Shown here: piece by piece, positions 1-8,224 of the stretch
Position numbering within the stretch: position 1 is the stretch's first letter
Layout of the letters: every line of letters begins with the position of its first letter
From: QHXM01 sp032160165
GTDB lineage: Bacteria > Acidobacteriota > Blastocatellia > Pyrinomonadales > Pyrinomonadaceae
Length of the DNA stretch: 64,000 bases
NCBI GenBank assembly: GCA_032160165.1
Contig: JAVHWA010000182.1
Coordinates: forward strand, 31,581 to 95,580
Direction: 5' to 3'
Program-made: the position numbers and the translations under genes
Notes under the pieces: model-generated
Seen by the model: only the letters and a program-made list of their open reading frames with translations
Database searches by the model: none
Told to the model about the DNA's origin: nothing

Positions 1-566
1 ACGACGGCAGTCCGCGTTTGCGCATCAGCCAGAGTTATCAACAGATGCTGTCGCAACAAACGACGACCAAGGAAACGCGCGATTTCATACGCGATAAGAT
101 GCGATCGGCGGTTGATCTGCTCCGCAACATAGAACATCGAAGGCAGACGATCTACAAGGTTGTTGAATCCATTATCAAACGTCAAAAGGATTTTCTGGAC
201 AAAGGCGTTCAGTACATCAAGCCGATGATGCTCAAGGACATTGCCGAAGACATCGGCATGCACCTCTCGACAGTGTCGCGCGTAGTTAACCGAAAGTACG
301 CGCATACGCCTCAAGGCGTGATTGAGCTGCGCCGCTTTTTCACCGAGGGCATGATGAACGAAGAGGGCGAAGAGGTCTCGACTCGGATCATCAAGCTTAA
401 GATCAAAAAGCTTATCGAAGAAGAGGACTCGCACAACCCTATTACAGACGATCAGGTCGTAAAGATCCTTATTAAGGATGGCATCAAACTATCGCGTCGA
501 ACGGTAGCGAAATATCGTGACCAGATGCATATTCCGGGGTCACGCGAGCGCCGCGCGCCGGTTTGA
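1..566 (+). CDS. rpoN: RNA polymerase sigma-54 factor RpoN, C-terminal part
   Basis: The reading frame is open from the window edge (first full codon at base 3), so only the last 188 or so residues are present. The visible part covers the end of the core-binding domain (GSPRLRISQSYQQML), the helix-turn-helix (LKDIAEDIGMHLSTVSRVV) and, near the C-terminus, the RpoN box SRRTVAKYRDQMHIPGS, which contacts the -24 promoter element. Sigma-54 directs RNA polymerase to -24/-12 promoters and needs an AAA+ activator; one such activator lies at 18977-20413. The rpoN-hpf-PTS gene order that follows is a known conserved neighbourhood. Identification is secure; the N-terminal activator-interacting region is outside the window. 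Confidence 0.96.
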   Translation, partial: DGSPRLRISQSYQQMLSQQTTTKETRDFIRDKMRSAVDLLRNIEHRRQTIYKVVESIIKRQKDFLDKGVQYIKPMMLKDIAEDIGMHLSTVSRVVNRKYAHTPQGVIELRRFFTEGMMNEEGEEVSTRIIKLKIKKLIEEEDSHNPITDDQVVKILIKDGIKLSRRTVAKYRDQMHIPGSRERRAPV

Positions 567-569
567 TCA

Positions 570-785
<216 letters not shown>

Positions 786-803
786 ACGAGGAGGGAGATT
801 CTG

Positions 804-1337
804 ATGCAGTTCGAGTACACGGGTCGCCACGTTGAGGTGACTCCGGCATTACGCGTTCACGTAGAAGACCATTTCCAGAAGTTGGAGCATATTTTTAACG
901 ATACGGCTGCACGCGCTCACGTCATCATCGAAGTTGAGAAGAACCGGCAGATCGGTGAAGTCCTGGTCCACTGGCGAGATCACACCTTGACCGCTACCGA
1001 CACAAACGCGGACATGTATCTCGCTCTCACCCGTGCTATCGCCAAGATTGAGAAACAGGCCCTCAAGATAAAAAAGAAAATCATAGACCGCAAACAGGGC
1101 GCGAAACGCGTCTCTTCGGTTGCGCCGGAACCGGGAGGGCAGTTAGAAGCGAGTCCCCGGCCCCCTCGCGTGATCGCAGCGCGCCGCTATATCGTGAAAC
1201 CGATGACGGCCGAGGAAGCCGCGTTGCGTCTGACGGAAGAGACCGACCAGTTCCTGGTCTTTCGCGACGCGGACACCAATCGTGTCGGCGTGCTGTACAA
1301 ACGCAAGGACGGCAACTTCGGCTTGATTGAGCCGTAG
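804..1337 (+). CDS. hpf: Long-form ribosome hibernation promoting factor
   Basis: A 177-residue protein. Residues 1 to about 100 form the S30AE/YfiA ribosome-binding domain (MQFEYTGRHVEVTPALRVHV start). A variable linker follows, and the last 50 residues form the long-HPF C-terminal domain (YIVKPMTAEEAALRL, then DADTNRVGVLYKRKDGNFGL). In long HPF this tail drives 100S ribosome dimer formation in stationary phase, while the N-terminal domain occupies the decoding centre. The ATG at 804 is chosen because a strong ribosome-binding site (gaggaggga) lies just upstream and the domain begins at once; the longer frame would run into the repeat. Placement between rpoN and hprK is classical. Confidence 0.95.
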   Translation: MQFEYTGRHVEVTPALRVHVEDHFQKLEHIFNDTAARAHVIIEVEKNRQIGEVLVHWRDHTLTATDTNADMYLALTRAIAKIEKQALKIKKKIIDRKQGAKRVSSVAPEPGGQLEASPRPPRVIAARRYIVKPMTAEEAALRLTEETDQFLVFRDADTNRVGVLYKRKDGNFGLIEP

Positions 1338-1344
1338 CGCTCCG

Positions 1345-1419
1345 GTCCAAAGTCCAGGGGTCCAATGTCCAGGCTCTAGAAGCCGGACTTTTGACCTTGG
1401 GCCCTGGACATTGGACATG
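1345..1419. repeat. Inverted repeat of GTCCAA/GGACATT words reaching the hprK start codon
   Basis: The left arm (1345-1372, ggtccaaagtccagg and ggtccaatgtccag) pairs with the right arm (1391-1418, ttgaccttgg then ccctggacattggac). The loop is about 18 bases. The right arm ends in the ATG of hprK, leaving no room for a Shine-Dalgarno sequence. The same word family recurs at 14619-14716. Confidence 0.8.
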
Positions 1420-2367
1420 AATCCAAACGACCAGCCAACCATCACAGTACGCGATTTCTTAGATCACGCCCCGGGGGAACTCCAGCTACGAGTTCTGGCC
1501 GGAGAAGGTGGGGCTTTCACTCGCCACTTAACGGTACCGCGCATACAGAAGCTGGGCCTCGCGCTCGCCGGATTCACACATTACATTCATTCGGGACGTT
1601 TGCAGATAGTGGGCCAGAGCGAAATCTGGTTTCTCGGAGAACTTGAGCCCGAGCGTCGCCGCGAGGCGATCCGCAATCTTTCGCTCGAGAAGATCGCCTG
1701 CGTCCTGGTTACCAAAGGTCTCCAGCCGCCCGCCGAACTGATCGAAGCCGCCGAAGCATCGAACCTTCCGTTGCTGTCGACCCCCGTGCTCAGTTCGGTT
1801 GCAATCAGTGCTGTCACCGATTGCCTCGAGGAGTTGATGGCGCCGCGCGCAGTCCGCCACGGAGTGCTGATTGACATCTATGGGTTGGGAGTTTTGATCG
1901 AGGGAGCGTCCGGTATAGGCAAATCCGAGTGTGCGCTGGACCTGATAGCTCGCGGTCATCGCCTTGTGTCAGACGATGTCGTCAACCTCCGAAGAATTGG
2001 TCCGGACCGCGTAGTGGGTACCGCGCCTGATCTCTTGCGCGAGCATCTCGAGATACGGGGTCTGGGAATCATCAACATACGCGATCTGTTCGGAGTGTCT
2101 GCTACGAGTGCGGGAAAGACCATCGACCTCTCAATCATGCTGCAGCGGTGGGACGAGGCGGGCGAAGTCGAGCGGCTGGGGATCGACGCTCAAGCCATTG
2201 AGATCCTGGGAGTCGATGTTCCGCACGTTCTGATACCGGTGAGTCCGGGACGCAACCTTTCGACCCTCGTGGAAACCGCCGTCCGGGTGCAACTACTCAG
2301 GGTCCGCGGTTACAATGCTGCCAGAGACTTCGCAGCACGACACGCAAAGCTCATCGAAGAACAGTAG
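1417..2367 (+). CDS. hprK: HPr kinase/phosphorylase
   Basis: A 316-residue protein of normal family length. The N-terminal domain (about 1-130) is followed by the kinase domain with a P-loop EGASGIGKSECAL and the HprK signature LEIRGLGIINIRDLFGV. HprK phosphorylates or dephosphorylates a serine in HPr; the HPr encoded at 3835 keeps a serine at the matching place (Ser48). The ATG at 1417 gives MNPNDQPTITVRDFL, matching the family start. There is no ribosome-binding site because an inverted-repeat arm runs directly into the ATG. It sits 31 bases before rapZ and is probably co-transcribed with rapZ, EIIA, HPr and EI. Confidence 0.95.
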   Translation: MNPNDQPTITVRDFLDHAPGELQLRVLAGEGGAFTRHLTVPRIQKLGLALAGFTHYIHSGRLQIVGQSEIWFLGELEPERRREAIRNLSLEKIACVLVTKGLQPPAELIEAAEASNLPLLSTPVLSSVAISAVTDCLEELMAPRAVRHGVLIDIYGLGVLIEGASGIGKSECALDLIARGHRLVSDDVVNLRRIGPDRVVGTAPDLLREHLEIRGLGIINIRDLFGVSATSAGKTIDLSIMLQRWDEAGEVERLGIDAQAIEILGVDVPHVLIPVSPGRNLSTLVETAVRVQLLRVRGYNAARDFAARHAKLIEEQ

Positions 2368-2398
2368 CTCGTGGAACCATGGGCACGTCCACACTTCT

Positions 2399-3364
2399 AT
2401 GGCCACCAGAAAAATCGAACAAGCAACAGAGGGTGCGCCCGACATCGTCATTATCACCGGATTGAGCGGTTCAGGAATGTCGGCGGCTACTAACGCATTC
2501 GAGGACCTGGGATACTTCTGCGTAGATAATCTTCCCTTGACGCTGCTGCAGACGTTTGCGCGATTGGTGCGGCCCCGCGAAGACGGACCTGCGAGGATCG
2601 AGCGCGCGGCGCTGGTTATCAATATCCGCGAGGGCGAGTTTCTTGCGGAGTTCGAGAAAGAGCTCGCGCGTTTGCGTGATCAGGGCTTGCGCGTCTTCGT
2701 CCTCTTCCTGGAAGCGTCCGACGATGTGCTGCAGCGCAGATTCAGCGAAACGCGACGCCCACATCCGGCGGGCACATCGGGAGGTCTGCTTAAGGCCATC
2801 AGCGATGAACGAGCTCGCATGGCAAACATTCGCTCGCTCGCCGATCATATTACCGACACTTCCGATCACACCATCCACACGCTGCGGCGGCTCCTCGTGG
2901 ATCGATTCTGTCTGAACATGGAAGGCACGCCGATGCGCGTGCAGGTCCTGAGTTTCGGGCATAAGTACGGAAGCCCGCCGGAGATGGAATTGCTCTTTGA
3001 CGTGCGCCATCTGCCGAATCCCTACTTCGTGCCCGAGCTGCGTGATCTGTCGGGCCACGACAAGCGATTGGTCGAATATTTAAACTCCAAGCCGGAAGTT
3101 GGAGAAACGCTGCAACGTTTCGGCGACCTGCTCGATTATTTGTTGCCTCTCTACAAACGAGAAGGAAAATCGTATGTCACAGTCGGCATAGGCTGCACCG
3201 GTGGACGACACCGCTCCGTTATGGTGGCGAACGCTCTGGCCAGACATCTCCGCCGAGGGGGATTCGACGCGCAGGCTGTTCATCGCGACGTCCGCAAGGC
3301 AAAACGAAAGGCAGGCAAACCCGCTGTCGCTCGCAGCGGAGGAAACCGGCGAGAGCTTGCTTGA
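2399..3364 (+). CDS. rapZ: RapZ-family nucleotide-binding protein with altered Walker A
   Basis: A 321-residue RapZ (YvcJ/YhbJ) protein. The N-terminal P-loop domain starts at about residue 16 and contains the diagnostic FEDLGYFCVDNLP. The C-terminal domain carries VGIGCTGGRHRSVMVANAL and HRDVRK. In enterobacteria RapZ tunes glucosamine-6-phosphate synthase through small RNA decay; here the target is unknown. The Walker A motif reads GLSGSGMS instead of GxSGSGKS, so the usual nucleotide-binding lysine is a methionine. The ATG at 2399 removes an extension that overlaps the end of hprK. The C-terminus has a basic tail (RKAKRKAGKPAVARSGG). The downstream EIIA starts 12 bases later. Confidence 0.93.
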   Translation: MATRKIEQATEGAPDIVIITGLSGSGMSAATNAFEDLGYFCVDNLPLTLLQTFARLVRPREDGPARIERAALVINIREGEFLAEFEKELARLRDQGLRVFVLFLEASDDVLQRRFSETRRPHPAGTSGGLLKAISDERARMANIRSLADHITDTSDHTIHTLRRLLVDRFCLNMEGTPMRVQVLSFGHKYGSPPEMELLFDVRHLPNPYFVPELRDLSGHDKRLVEYLNSKPEVGETLQRFGDLLDYLLPLYKREGKSYVTVGIGCTGGRHRSVMVANALARHLRRGGFDAQAVHRDVRKAKRKAGKPAVARSGGNRRELA

Positions 3365-3375
3365 GGAAAGAATCA

Positions 3376-3834
3376 ATGGCAGACAAAAAAGAACAGGCTG
3401 AAGTTCCACCAAAGGAAGCGAAAATGGTGGCCGGTGTAATCGTCACCCACGGTCAGCTCGCCAGCGAGTTGCTGGCGGCCGCCGAAATGATTGTCGGCCC
3501 GGTCAAACACATCGCGGCCGTTTCAATCGGCTGGCACGATAACGTCGAAGCGGCACGGGACGAGATCGAGCGCTCGATCGCCCGAGTCTCCGAAGGCTGC
3601 GGCGTTCTGATCCTGACGGACATGTTCGGTGGGACGCCCACAAACATCACTTCGATGTTCCTGGCCGAAGGCGAGGTCGAGGTTGTAACGGGAGTGAATT
3701 TGCCGATGGTAATCAAGCTGGCGAACCAAACAGAGCAGGAATCGCTGGCGGAGGTCGCTCGGCGGGTTCGCGATCAGGGCAGAGAAGGGATTTATCTCGC
3801 CGGCGAGCTCCTCGCACCGCAGAAGAAAGCCTAG
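3376..3834 (+). CDS. PTS EIIA component, mannose (EIIA-Man) family
   Basis: A 152-residue cytoplasmic phosphocarrier. The EIIA-Man fold begins near residue 17 (MVAGVIVTHGQLASELL) with the phosphorylatable His25 in THGQLA. The second hallmark is LTDMFGGTPTNI. It would accept phosphate from HPr. No EIIB, EIIC or EIID gene is present here, so a regulatory role is more likely than sugar transport. It occupies the place that EIIA-Ntr (ptsN) holds in proteobacterial rpoN clusters. Start at ATG 3376 (MADKKEQAE) with gaggaaag upstream. The HPr start codon follows the stop codon with no gap, so tight coupling is expected. Confidence 0.9.
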   Translation: MADKKEQAEVPPKEAKMVAGVIVTHGQLASELLAAAEMIVGPVKHIAAVSIGWHDNVEAARDEIERSIARVSEGCGVLILTDMFGGTPTNITSMFLAEGEVEVVTGVNLPMVIKLANQTEQESLAEVARRVRDQGREGIYLAGELLAPQKKA

Positions 3835-4113
3835 ATGATCGAAAGGCGCGTAGTCATCACCAACCGCCTGGGACTTCACGCCCGCGCGGCAGCGCTCCTG
3901 GTTCGAACTGCCAGCCGGTACAGGAGCGTCCTACGGTTGGAGCGCGCTGACAAGACTGCGGCGGCTGACGCCCGGTCCCTTTTGAGCGTGCTGATGCTGG
4001 CGGCCTCTCGCGGGACAGAGTTGCTGGCAACCGCCGACGGCACTGACGAGAACGAGGCGATGAGCGCGCTGTGTGGTTTGTTTCTCGATGGGTTCGGAGA
4101 GAATGATCGTTGA
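3835..4113 (+). CDS. ptsH: HPr phosphocarrier protein
   Basis: A 92-residue HPr. The active-site motif NRLGLHARAAALLV puts the phospho-acceptor at His15. Ser48 in ARSLLSVLML aligns with the regulatory serine phosphorylated by HprK, and hprK lies upstream. HPr receives phosphate from EI (next gene) and passes it to EIIA (previous gene). The ATG directly follows the EIIA stop codon, and the stop codon overlaps the TTG start of ptsI by four bases. Length and motifs are normal. It could equally be named NPr/ptsO given the lack of a transporter. Confidence 0.94.
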   Translation: MIERRVVITNRLGLHARAAALLVRTASRYRSVLRLERADKTAAADARSLLSVLMLAASRGTELLATADGTDENEAMSALCGLFLDGFGENDR

Positions 4114-5906
4114 GGACACGACGAAACATAGGCGAACAGGAAGTTCGATGGCAGGGGCTCGGGGTCTCGGACGGCATAGTGGTCGGTCGGGTCCTGCGCG
4201 TGTTCAGCGGGGCGCGTCAGGTTTACCGAGCGACGATCGAAGAAAAAGACATTGAGAGCGAGGCGCGGCGCCTGCGCGCTGCCGTAGGCGTGGCGCGCTC
4301 TCAGTTGCTCGCGATAAAGGCACGAGCAGAGAAGGAACTGGGCGAGGACCATGCTTATATTTTCGACGCACATCTGTTGATGCTTGAGGATCGAAAGCTG
4401 CTCGATGAGGTCGAGAATTACATCCGGCAGGAGCGCGCGAACGCAGAGTGGGCGGTCAAGGTCGCAGCCGACCGGTTGCTGGCTGTCTATGCAGAGATAA
4501 AGGACGATTACCTCCGCGCTCGTGGTTCCGACATCGAAGACGTCACGCAGCGCATCCTGGTGGCGATGAGCGGAGAGAGTTCGGGTTATCGGAAATTAAC
4601 GGAAGACGCAGTCATCGTTGCCGAGGACCTGATGCCCTCCGCCGTTGCCGAACTGGATTTCGATCACGCTCGCGGTATCGCGACCGACGACGGCGGCTGG
4701 ACGTCACATACCGCGATCATCGCTCGCGGATTGGGAATCCCCGCCATCGTAGCGCTGCGCGAACTCCACCGAAACGCCCGCACCGGTGACCGCATCGTGA
4801 TGGACGCGCAACAGGGCTTGGCCATACTCCACCCTTCAGCTTCCACACTCGCGCACTACGCATCGGTTGCATCGACCCTGCCTAAAACTCGTGAGATCGC
4901 ACCCGGCGACGGCCTGAGCCCGCTAATGACGCTGGATGGCAAAGAGATCACATTGAGAGCTAATGTCGAGCTCCCTGCTGAATATAGCGATGTAAGTCGC
5001 TTCGGCGCGCGAGGCATTGGCCTCTATCGATCCGAGTTCCTCTTTTCAAATCGAAACGCGATGCCCTCAGAGGAAGAACAGTATAGGGCTTATGTAGAGG
5101 TCGCGGCGGTGGCAGGAGTGGATGGAGCGACAGTGCGACTCTTTGATCTCGGTGGCGACAAGATGGGAAACGCGGGGGTGGAATCTGAGAGAAATCCGGC
5201 GCTCGGCCTTCGCGCAATTCGCTTCAGCCTGACCCATGAAAACATCCTGCGGACGCAAGTGCGAGCGATCATCCGTGCCGCCGCGACCGGGCGTTTGGAC
5301 ATTGTAGTCCCCATGATCTCCGATGTGATGGATGTACGCCGCGCACGACGCATCATCAACGAAGAACGGACTCGACTGGAAGCCGAAGGCAAAGAAGTAG
5401 GGCCCTCGAGAATCGGCGCGATGATCGAGGTGCCGTCGGCGGTTATGACAGCCGACAAAGTCGCCCGCGAAGTCGATTTCTTCAGTCTGGGGACAAACGA
5501 TCTGGTGCAGTATCTGCTGGCGGTCGATCGCGGCAACGAGGGTGTGGCGGACTGGTTCCGATCGCTGCACCCGGCGGTTCTTCAGAGTATCGATCGCACT
5601 CTCGACGCTGCCCGTAAGGCATTTATTCCTGCAGTGGCGTGCGGCGAGATGGCTTCCACCCCCGCATACGCGGTGATCCTGATCGGCCTCGGCACCACGG
5701 ACTTAAGCATGACAGCCTCGTCCATTCCGCGTGTGCGGCGCGCCGTCGCAGCCATCCGATTTGCCGACGCGCAATCGATAGCCAGGGAATGTCTGGAATG
5801 TGAAACGGCAGACGATGTGGAAGAGCTGGTGCGCGTGAGATTTTCGCAGGAATGGCCTGAACTTTTTAAAGCAAAGTCCTTGCCAGCCCGCAGAGATGCA
5901 GAGTAA
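4110..5906 (+). CDS. ptsI: Phosphoenolpyruvate-protein phosphotransferase (Enzyme I)
   Basis: A 598-residue Enzyme I of usual length for the standard (not GAF-fused) form. It takes phosphate from PEP and gives it to HPr. Visible: an N-terminal HPr-binding helical region, the phospho-His domain with GGWTSHTAIIARGLGIPAI (active His200), the PEP-binding barrel (GIGLYRSEFLF, LFDLGGDK, FSLGTNDLVQYLLAVDR) and the catalytic cysteine in AVACGEMAS. The start is taken at TTG 4110, overlapping the ptsH stop, because no in-frame ATG precedes the conserved WQGLGVSDGIVVGRV and ggagag lies upstream. It is the last gene of the hprK-rapZ-EIIA-HPr-EI unit. Confidence 0.95.
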   Translation: MRTRRNIGEQEVRWQGLGVSDGIVVGRVLRVFSGARQVYRATIEEKDIESEARRLRAAVGVARSQLLAIKARAEKELGEDHAYIFDAHLLMLEDRKLLDEVENYIRQERANAEWAVKVAADRLLAVYAEIKDDYLRARGSDIEDVTQRILVAMSGESSGYRKLTEDAVIVAEDLMPSAVAELDFDHARGIATDDGGWTSHTAIIARGLGIPAIVALRELHRNARTGDRIVMDAQQGLAILHPSASTLAHYASVASTLPKTREIAPGDGLSPLMTLDGKEITLRANVELPAEYSDVSRFGARGIGLYRSEFLFSNRNAMPSEEEQYRAYVEVAAVAGVDGATVRLFDLGGDKMGNAGVESERNPALGLRAIRFSLTHENILRTQVRAIIRAAATGRLDIVVPMISDVMDVRRARRIINEERTRLEAEGKEVGPSRIGAMIEVPSAVMTADKVAREVDFFSLGTNDLVQYLLAVDRGNEGVADWFRSLHPAVLQSIDRTLDAARKAFIPAVACGEMASTPAYAVILIGLGTTDLSMTASSIPRVRRAVAAIRFADAQSIARECLECETADDVEELVRVRFSQEWPELFKAKSLPARRDAE

Positions 5907-6049
5907 TATCTTAACGCTGATCCAAGCCCTTGTCCCGGGCCAGGCATCAGCACAATCATCGACAGCCTAAGGCTCTAGAGCCACCTCGACGGTAAGCTTA
6001 AGAGTGCCGCTCTGGTAAGAAGGATCCCTAATTTTCCGGTGAACATCTG
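5907..6049. other. Spacer after ptsI with a short palindrome
   Basis: No gene is visible. A perfect 12-base palindrome, ggctctagagcc, lies at 5971-5982. No clear terminator with a T tract is seen. Confidence 0.4.
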
Positions 6050-8134
6050 ATGCGAAAACGCTTACGTCCCATAAGCGTGAGTCGGAAGAGTCGGCGCAGA
6101 ATTGCACGCCGTGCTCGGCTACTGTGTGCTTTGCTCGCTTCCTGCGTTGTCGGCTTCACATGGCTTTCGAATTTCTCGGGCAATGCTACCACGGTACCGA
6201 TGCAGCTTGTGCGGCTGAATATAAGCGGCGACGAGGGGCTGGTCAAAATAGAGATTGTGGCGGACGGCACGCTGGATGGTGCGAGAATTGACCGTTTCTC
6301 CCGTGGTCAAGAGACGGTGTTTCGCGTTCATGGTGTCCGCTCGCTGCTGCGCCGCAGCTATCAAATCGAAGATATGCCGAGTAACGGCGTTCGAACTATG
6401 GCGGGGGAGTCCGAAGGCGAGCCATACGTCGACGTTTTGATATCGATCGAGGACGGAGCGACCGTCGGACAGAAGAAGAGTTTCAATCGGTTGGTGATTG
6501 GAGTCTCGTCAGATTTCACCCGCGTGCGACAGAGGCCAGAGCCCAACGTAGCGGTCGGTGGCACGAAGTCGGAAGCGGATGTCGCGCGAGCTAGTATTGC
6601 GAGTATACGCGTTACAGATTCAACGTCATCAAGCACCGCTTCATCTCAACCTGGCCGAGCATCGCAGTCCGTAGATCAACCGCGACTGATTGCGATGGCG
6701 GCTCCTGTCTTTCGCGGCCACTCCGTATGGGGCAGCGTTCCCACGCCGACATTCTATTTTTCACGATCGAACAGTGCTGGATTCGTTCCCAGCTTCTTCG
6801 CTCCCCAAACCGCGACCGCAGCTCAACCGGTGTCAGCTGGCTTCTTTAGCATGGCACTCGAGCCGCCGGGAGCGCGACAGGGCGTTTGGGTTCCCGGAAC
6901 AACCGCGTCCGATCGAGATGAAACTGGCGGATTGGCACTGGGCGCAGGCATTCTTCGCCCGTCGATCTCGCTCGGCGCGACCTATGATGACAATTTCTTC
7001 TATCGGTCGCCGACCGAGCGCAACCTTGGCATCTTCACCTTCGCCCCCAGGCTGGAGTACGAAGTCCCTGGCGTTTCGCGGGCAGCAAGAATCGCCTATG
7101 AAGGCAAACTGCGCAGGCTCTCAAACGGAAATTGGGCCAACAGTCACACCGTCGACTTTGACTCTCGATTTGATATCACCCCTTTCCTTCGGCTTAGTCT
7201 GAGGGACCACTTTATGCGTTCGCCATTTGATCCGAGGGAATACGACCCGGCCGGCGAAGTTTATATAGTGGGTGACACGTTCAATCGAAACGATGGCGGA
7301 TTGCGGGTGGAATACAAACTCAGCGATCGAAACCGAATTGCGCTCGATGGCGCATACAACATGGTTCGATGGAGCGATGATCATATCGCCGGCGCGCCGC
7401 TGTTCATCAACTATGATGAACTGTCTCCCGGAATCGCATTCGAACGCGACATCTCGGAAGACACGACGGCGCTGGTCAATTTCAGCTTTACGAACACGCT
7501 TTCTTCGGTTCCCCTTCGTCCACAGTTCGATGGCCTAAACGATTCTCAGCGCTACGTCTTCGAAATCGGTCTACGGAAACGTATGTCCGAGAGTGGGGGA
7601 TTGGCCGCGAAGGTTGGCTATGAGCGCAATGTTTTCCGCAACGCTCCCACAGCGAATGACTTTGATGGGCTGGTTTTCGACCTGCGCTTCCGTGGAGATT
7701 TGACCCCGAAAACCAATTTTCAGCTCGCAGCTCTGCGAAAAACGCAGGTTTCGGCGTTTAATCTAGAAGGAGGCAATGCGCGACTGCTCTCGACGGGAGC
7801 GAATGCGCGCGTCGAAACCGCACAGACCGAGAATCTAAGTCTTTCGCTGGGGGTTAACTATCAGCAGTTGGGCTTTCCGCAGGCGATTGTCGCCAACAGT
7901 ACGGCGAGCGGAGGGGTATTCGTCGGCCAGTTTGCGGGTGAGCGTCGTAAGGATCATCTCTATGGAGCGTCAGTTGAAGCGGCTTATCGCTGGAGCGAGC
8001 TGATGAAAACTCGCCTCGTGTACAGTTTTTCGCGCAGGGATTCCACGATTCCTGTCTTCACCTTTAACCGAAACCGCATTTCGCTGGTTTTCGAAATAGG
8101 CCGGCGCAACAATACCAAGGGACGGCCGTTCTAG
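6050..8134 (+). CDS. Outer-membrane beta-barrel protein with N-terminal AMIN-like domain
   Basis: A 694-residue protein. A very basic N-terminus is followed by a hydrophobic segment (LLCALLASCVVGFTWL, about residues 24-40) acting as a signal sequence. Residues 50-165 look like an AMIN-type beta domain (VRLNISGDEGLVKIEIVADG). A Ser/Thr/Ala-rich linker runs to about residue 290. From about 300 onward alternating strands rich in aromatic residues (ISLGATYDDNFFY, APRLEYEV) form a barrel of the exopolysaccharide-type outer-membrane class, ending in a terminal Phe. The next gene encodes a Wza-like polysaccharide export protein, so a role in surface polysaccharide export is likely but inferred. Confidence 0.75.
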   Translation: MRKRLRPISVSRKSRRRIARRARLLCALLASCVVGFTWLSNFSGNATTVPMQLVRLNISGDEGLVKIEIVADGTLDGARIDRFSRGQETVFRVHGVRSLLRRSYQIEDMPSNGVRTMAGESEGEPYVDVLISIEDGATVGQKKSFNRLVIGVSSDFTRVRQRPEPNVAVGGTKSEADVARASIASIRVTDSTSSSTASSQPGRASQSVDQPRLIAMAAPVFRGHSVWGSVPTPTFYFSRSNSAGFVPSFFAPQTATAAQPVSAGFFSMALEPPGARQGVWVPGTTASDRDETGGLALGAGILRPSISLGATYDDNFFYRSPTERNLGIFTFAPRLEYEVPGVSRAARIAYEGKLRRLSNGNWANSHTVDFDSRFDITPFLRLSLRDHFMRSPFDPREYDPAGEVYIVGDTFNRNDGGLRVEYKLSDRNRIALDGAYNMVRWSDDHIAGAPLFINYDELSPGIAFERDISEDTTALVNFSFTNTLSSVPLRPQFDGLNDSQRYVFEIGLRKRMSESGGLAAKVGYERNVFRNAPTANDFDGLVFDLRFRGDLTPKTNFQLAALRKTQVSAFNLEGGNARLLSTGANARVETAQTENLSLSLGVNYQQLGFPQAIVANSTASGGVFVGQFAGERRKDHLYGASVEAAYRWSELMKTRLVYSFSRRDSTIPVFTFNRNRISLVFEIGRRNNTKGRPF

Positions 8135-8224
8135 CACGGTCGGACCGAGACGGCGACGAGTCTTCACCATTGCCCGGTGCGACTGGTCGCTTCCAATAAA
8201 TTGGGCTGGAAATTTGAGTGCACT

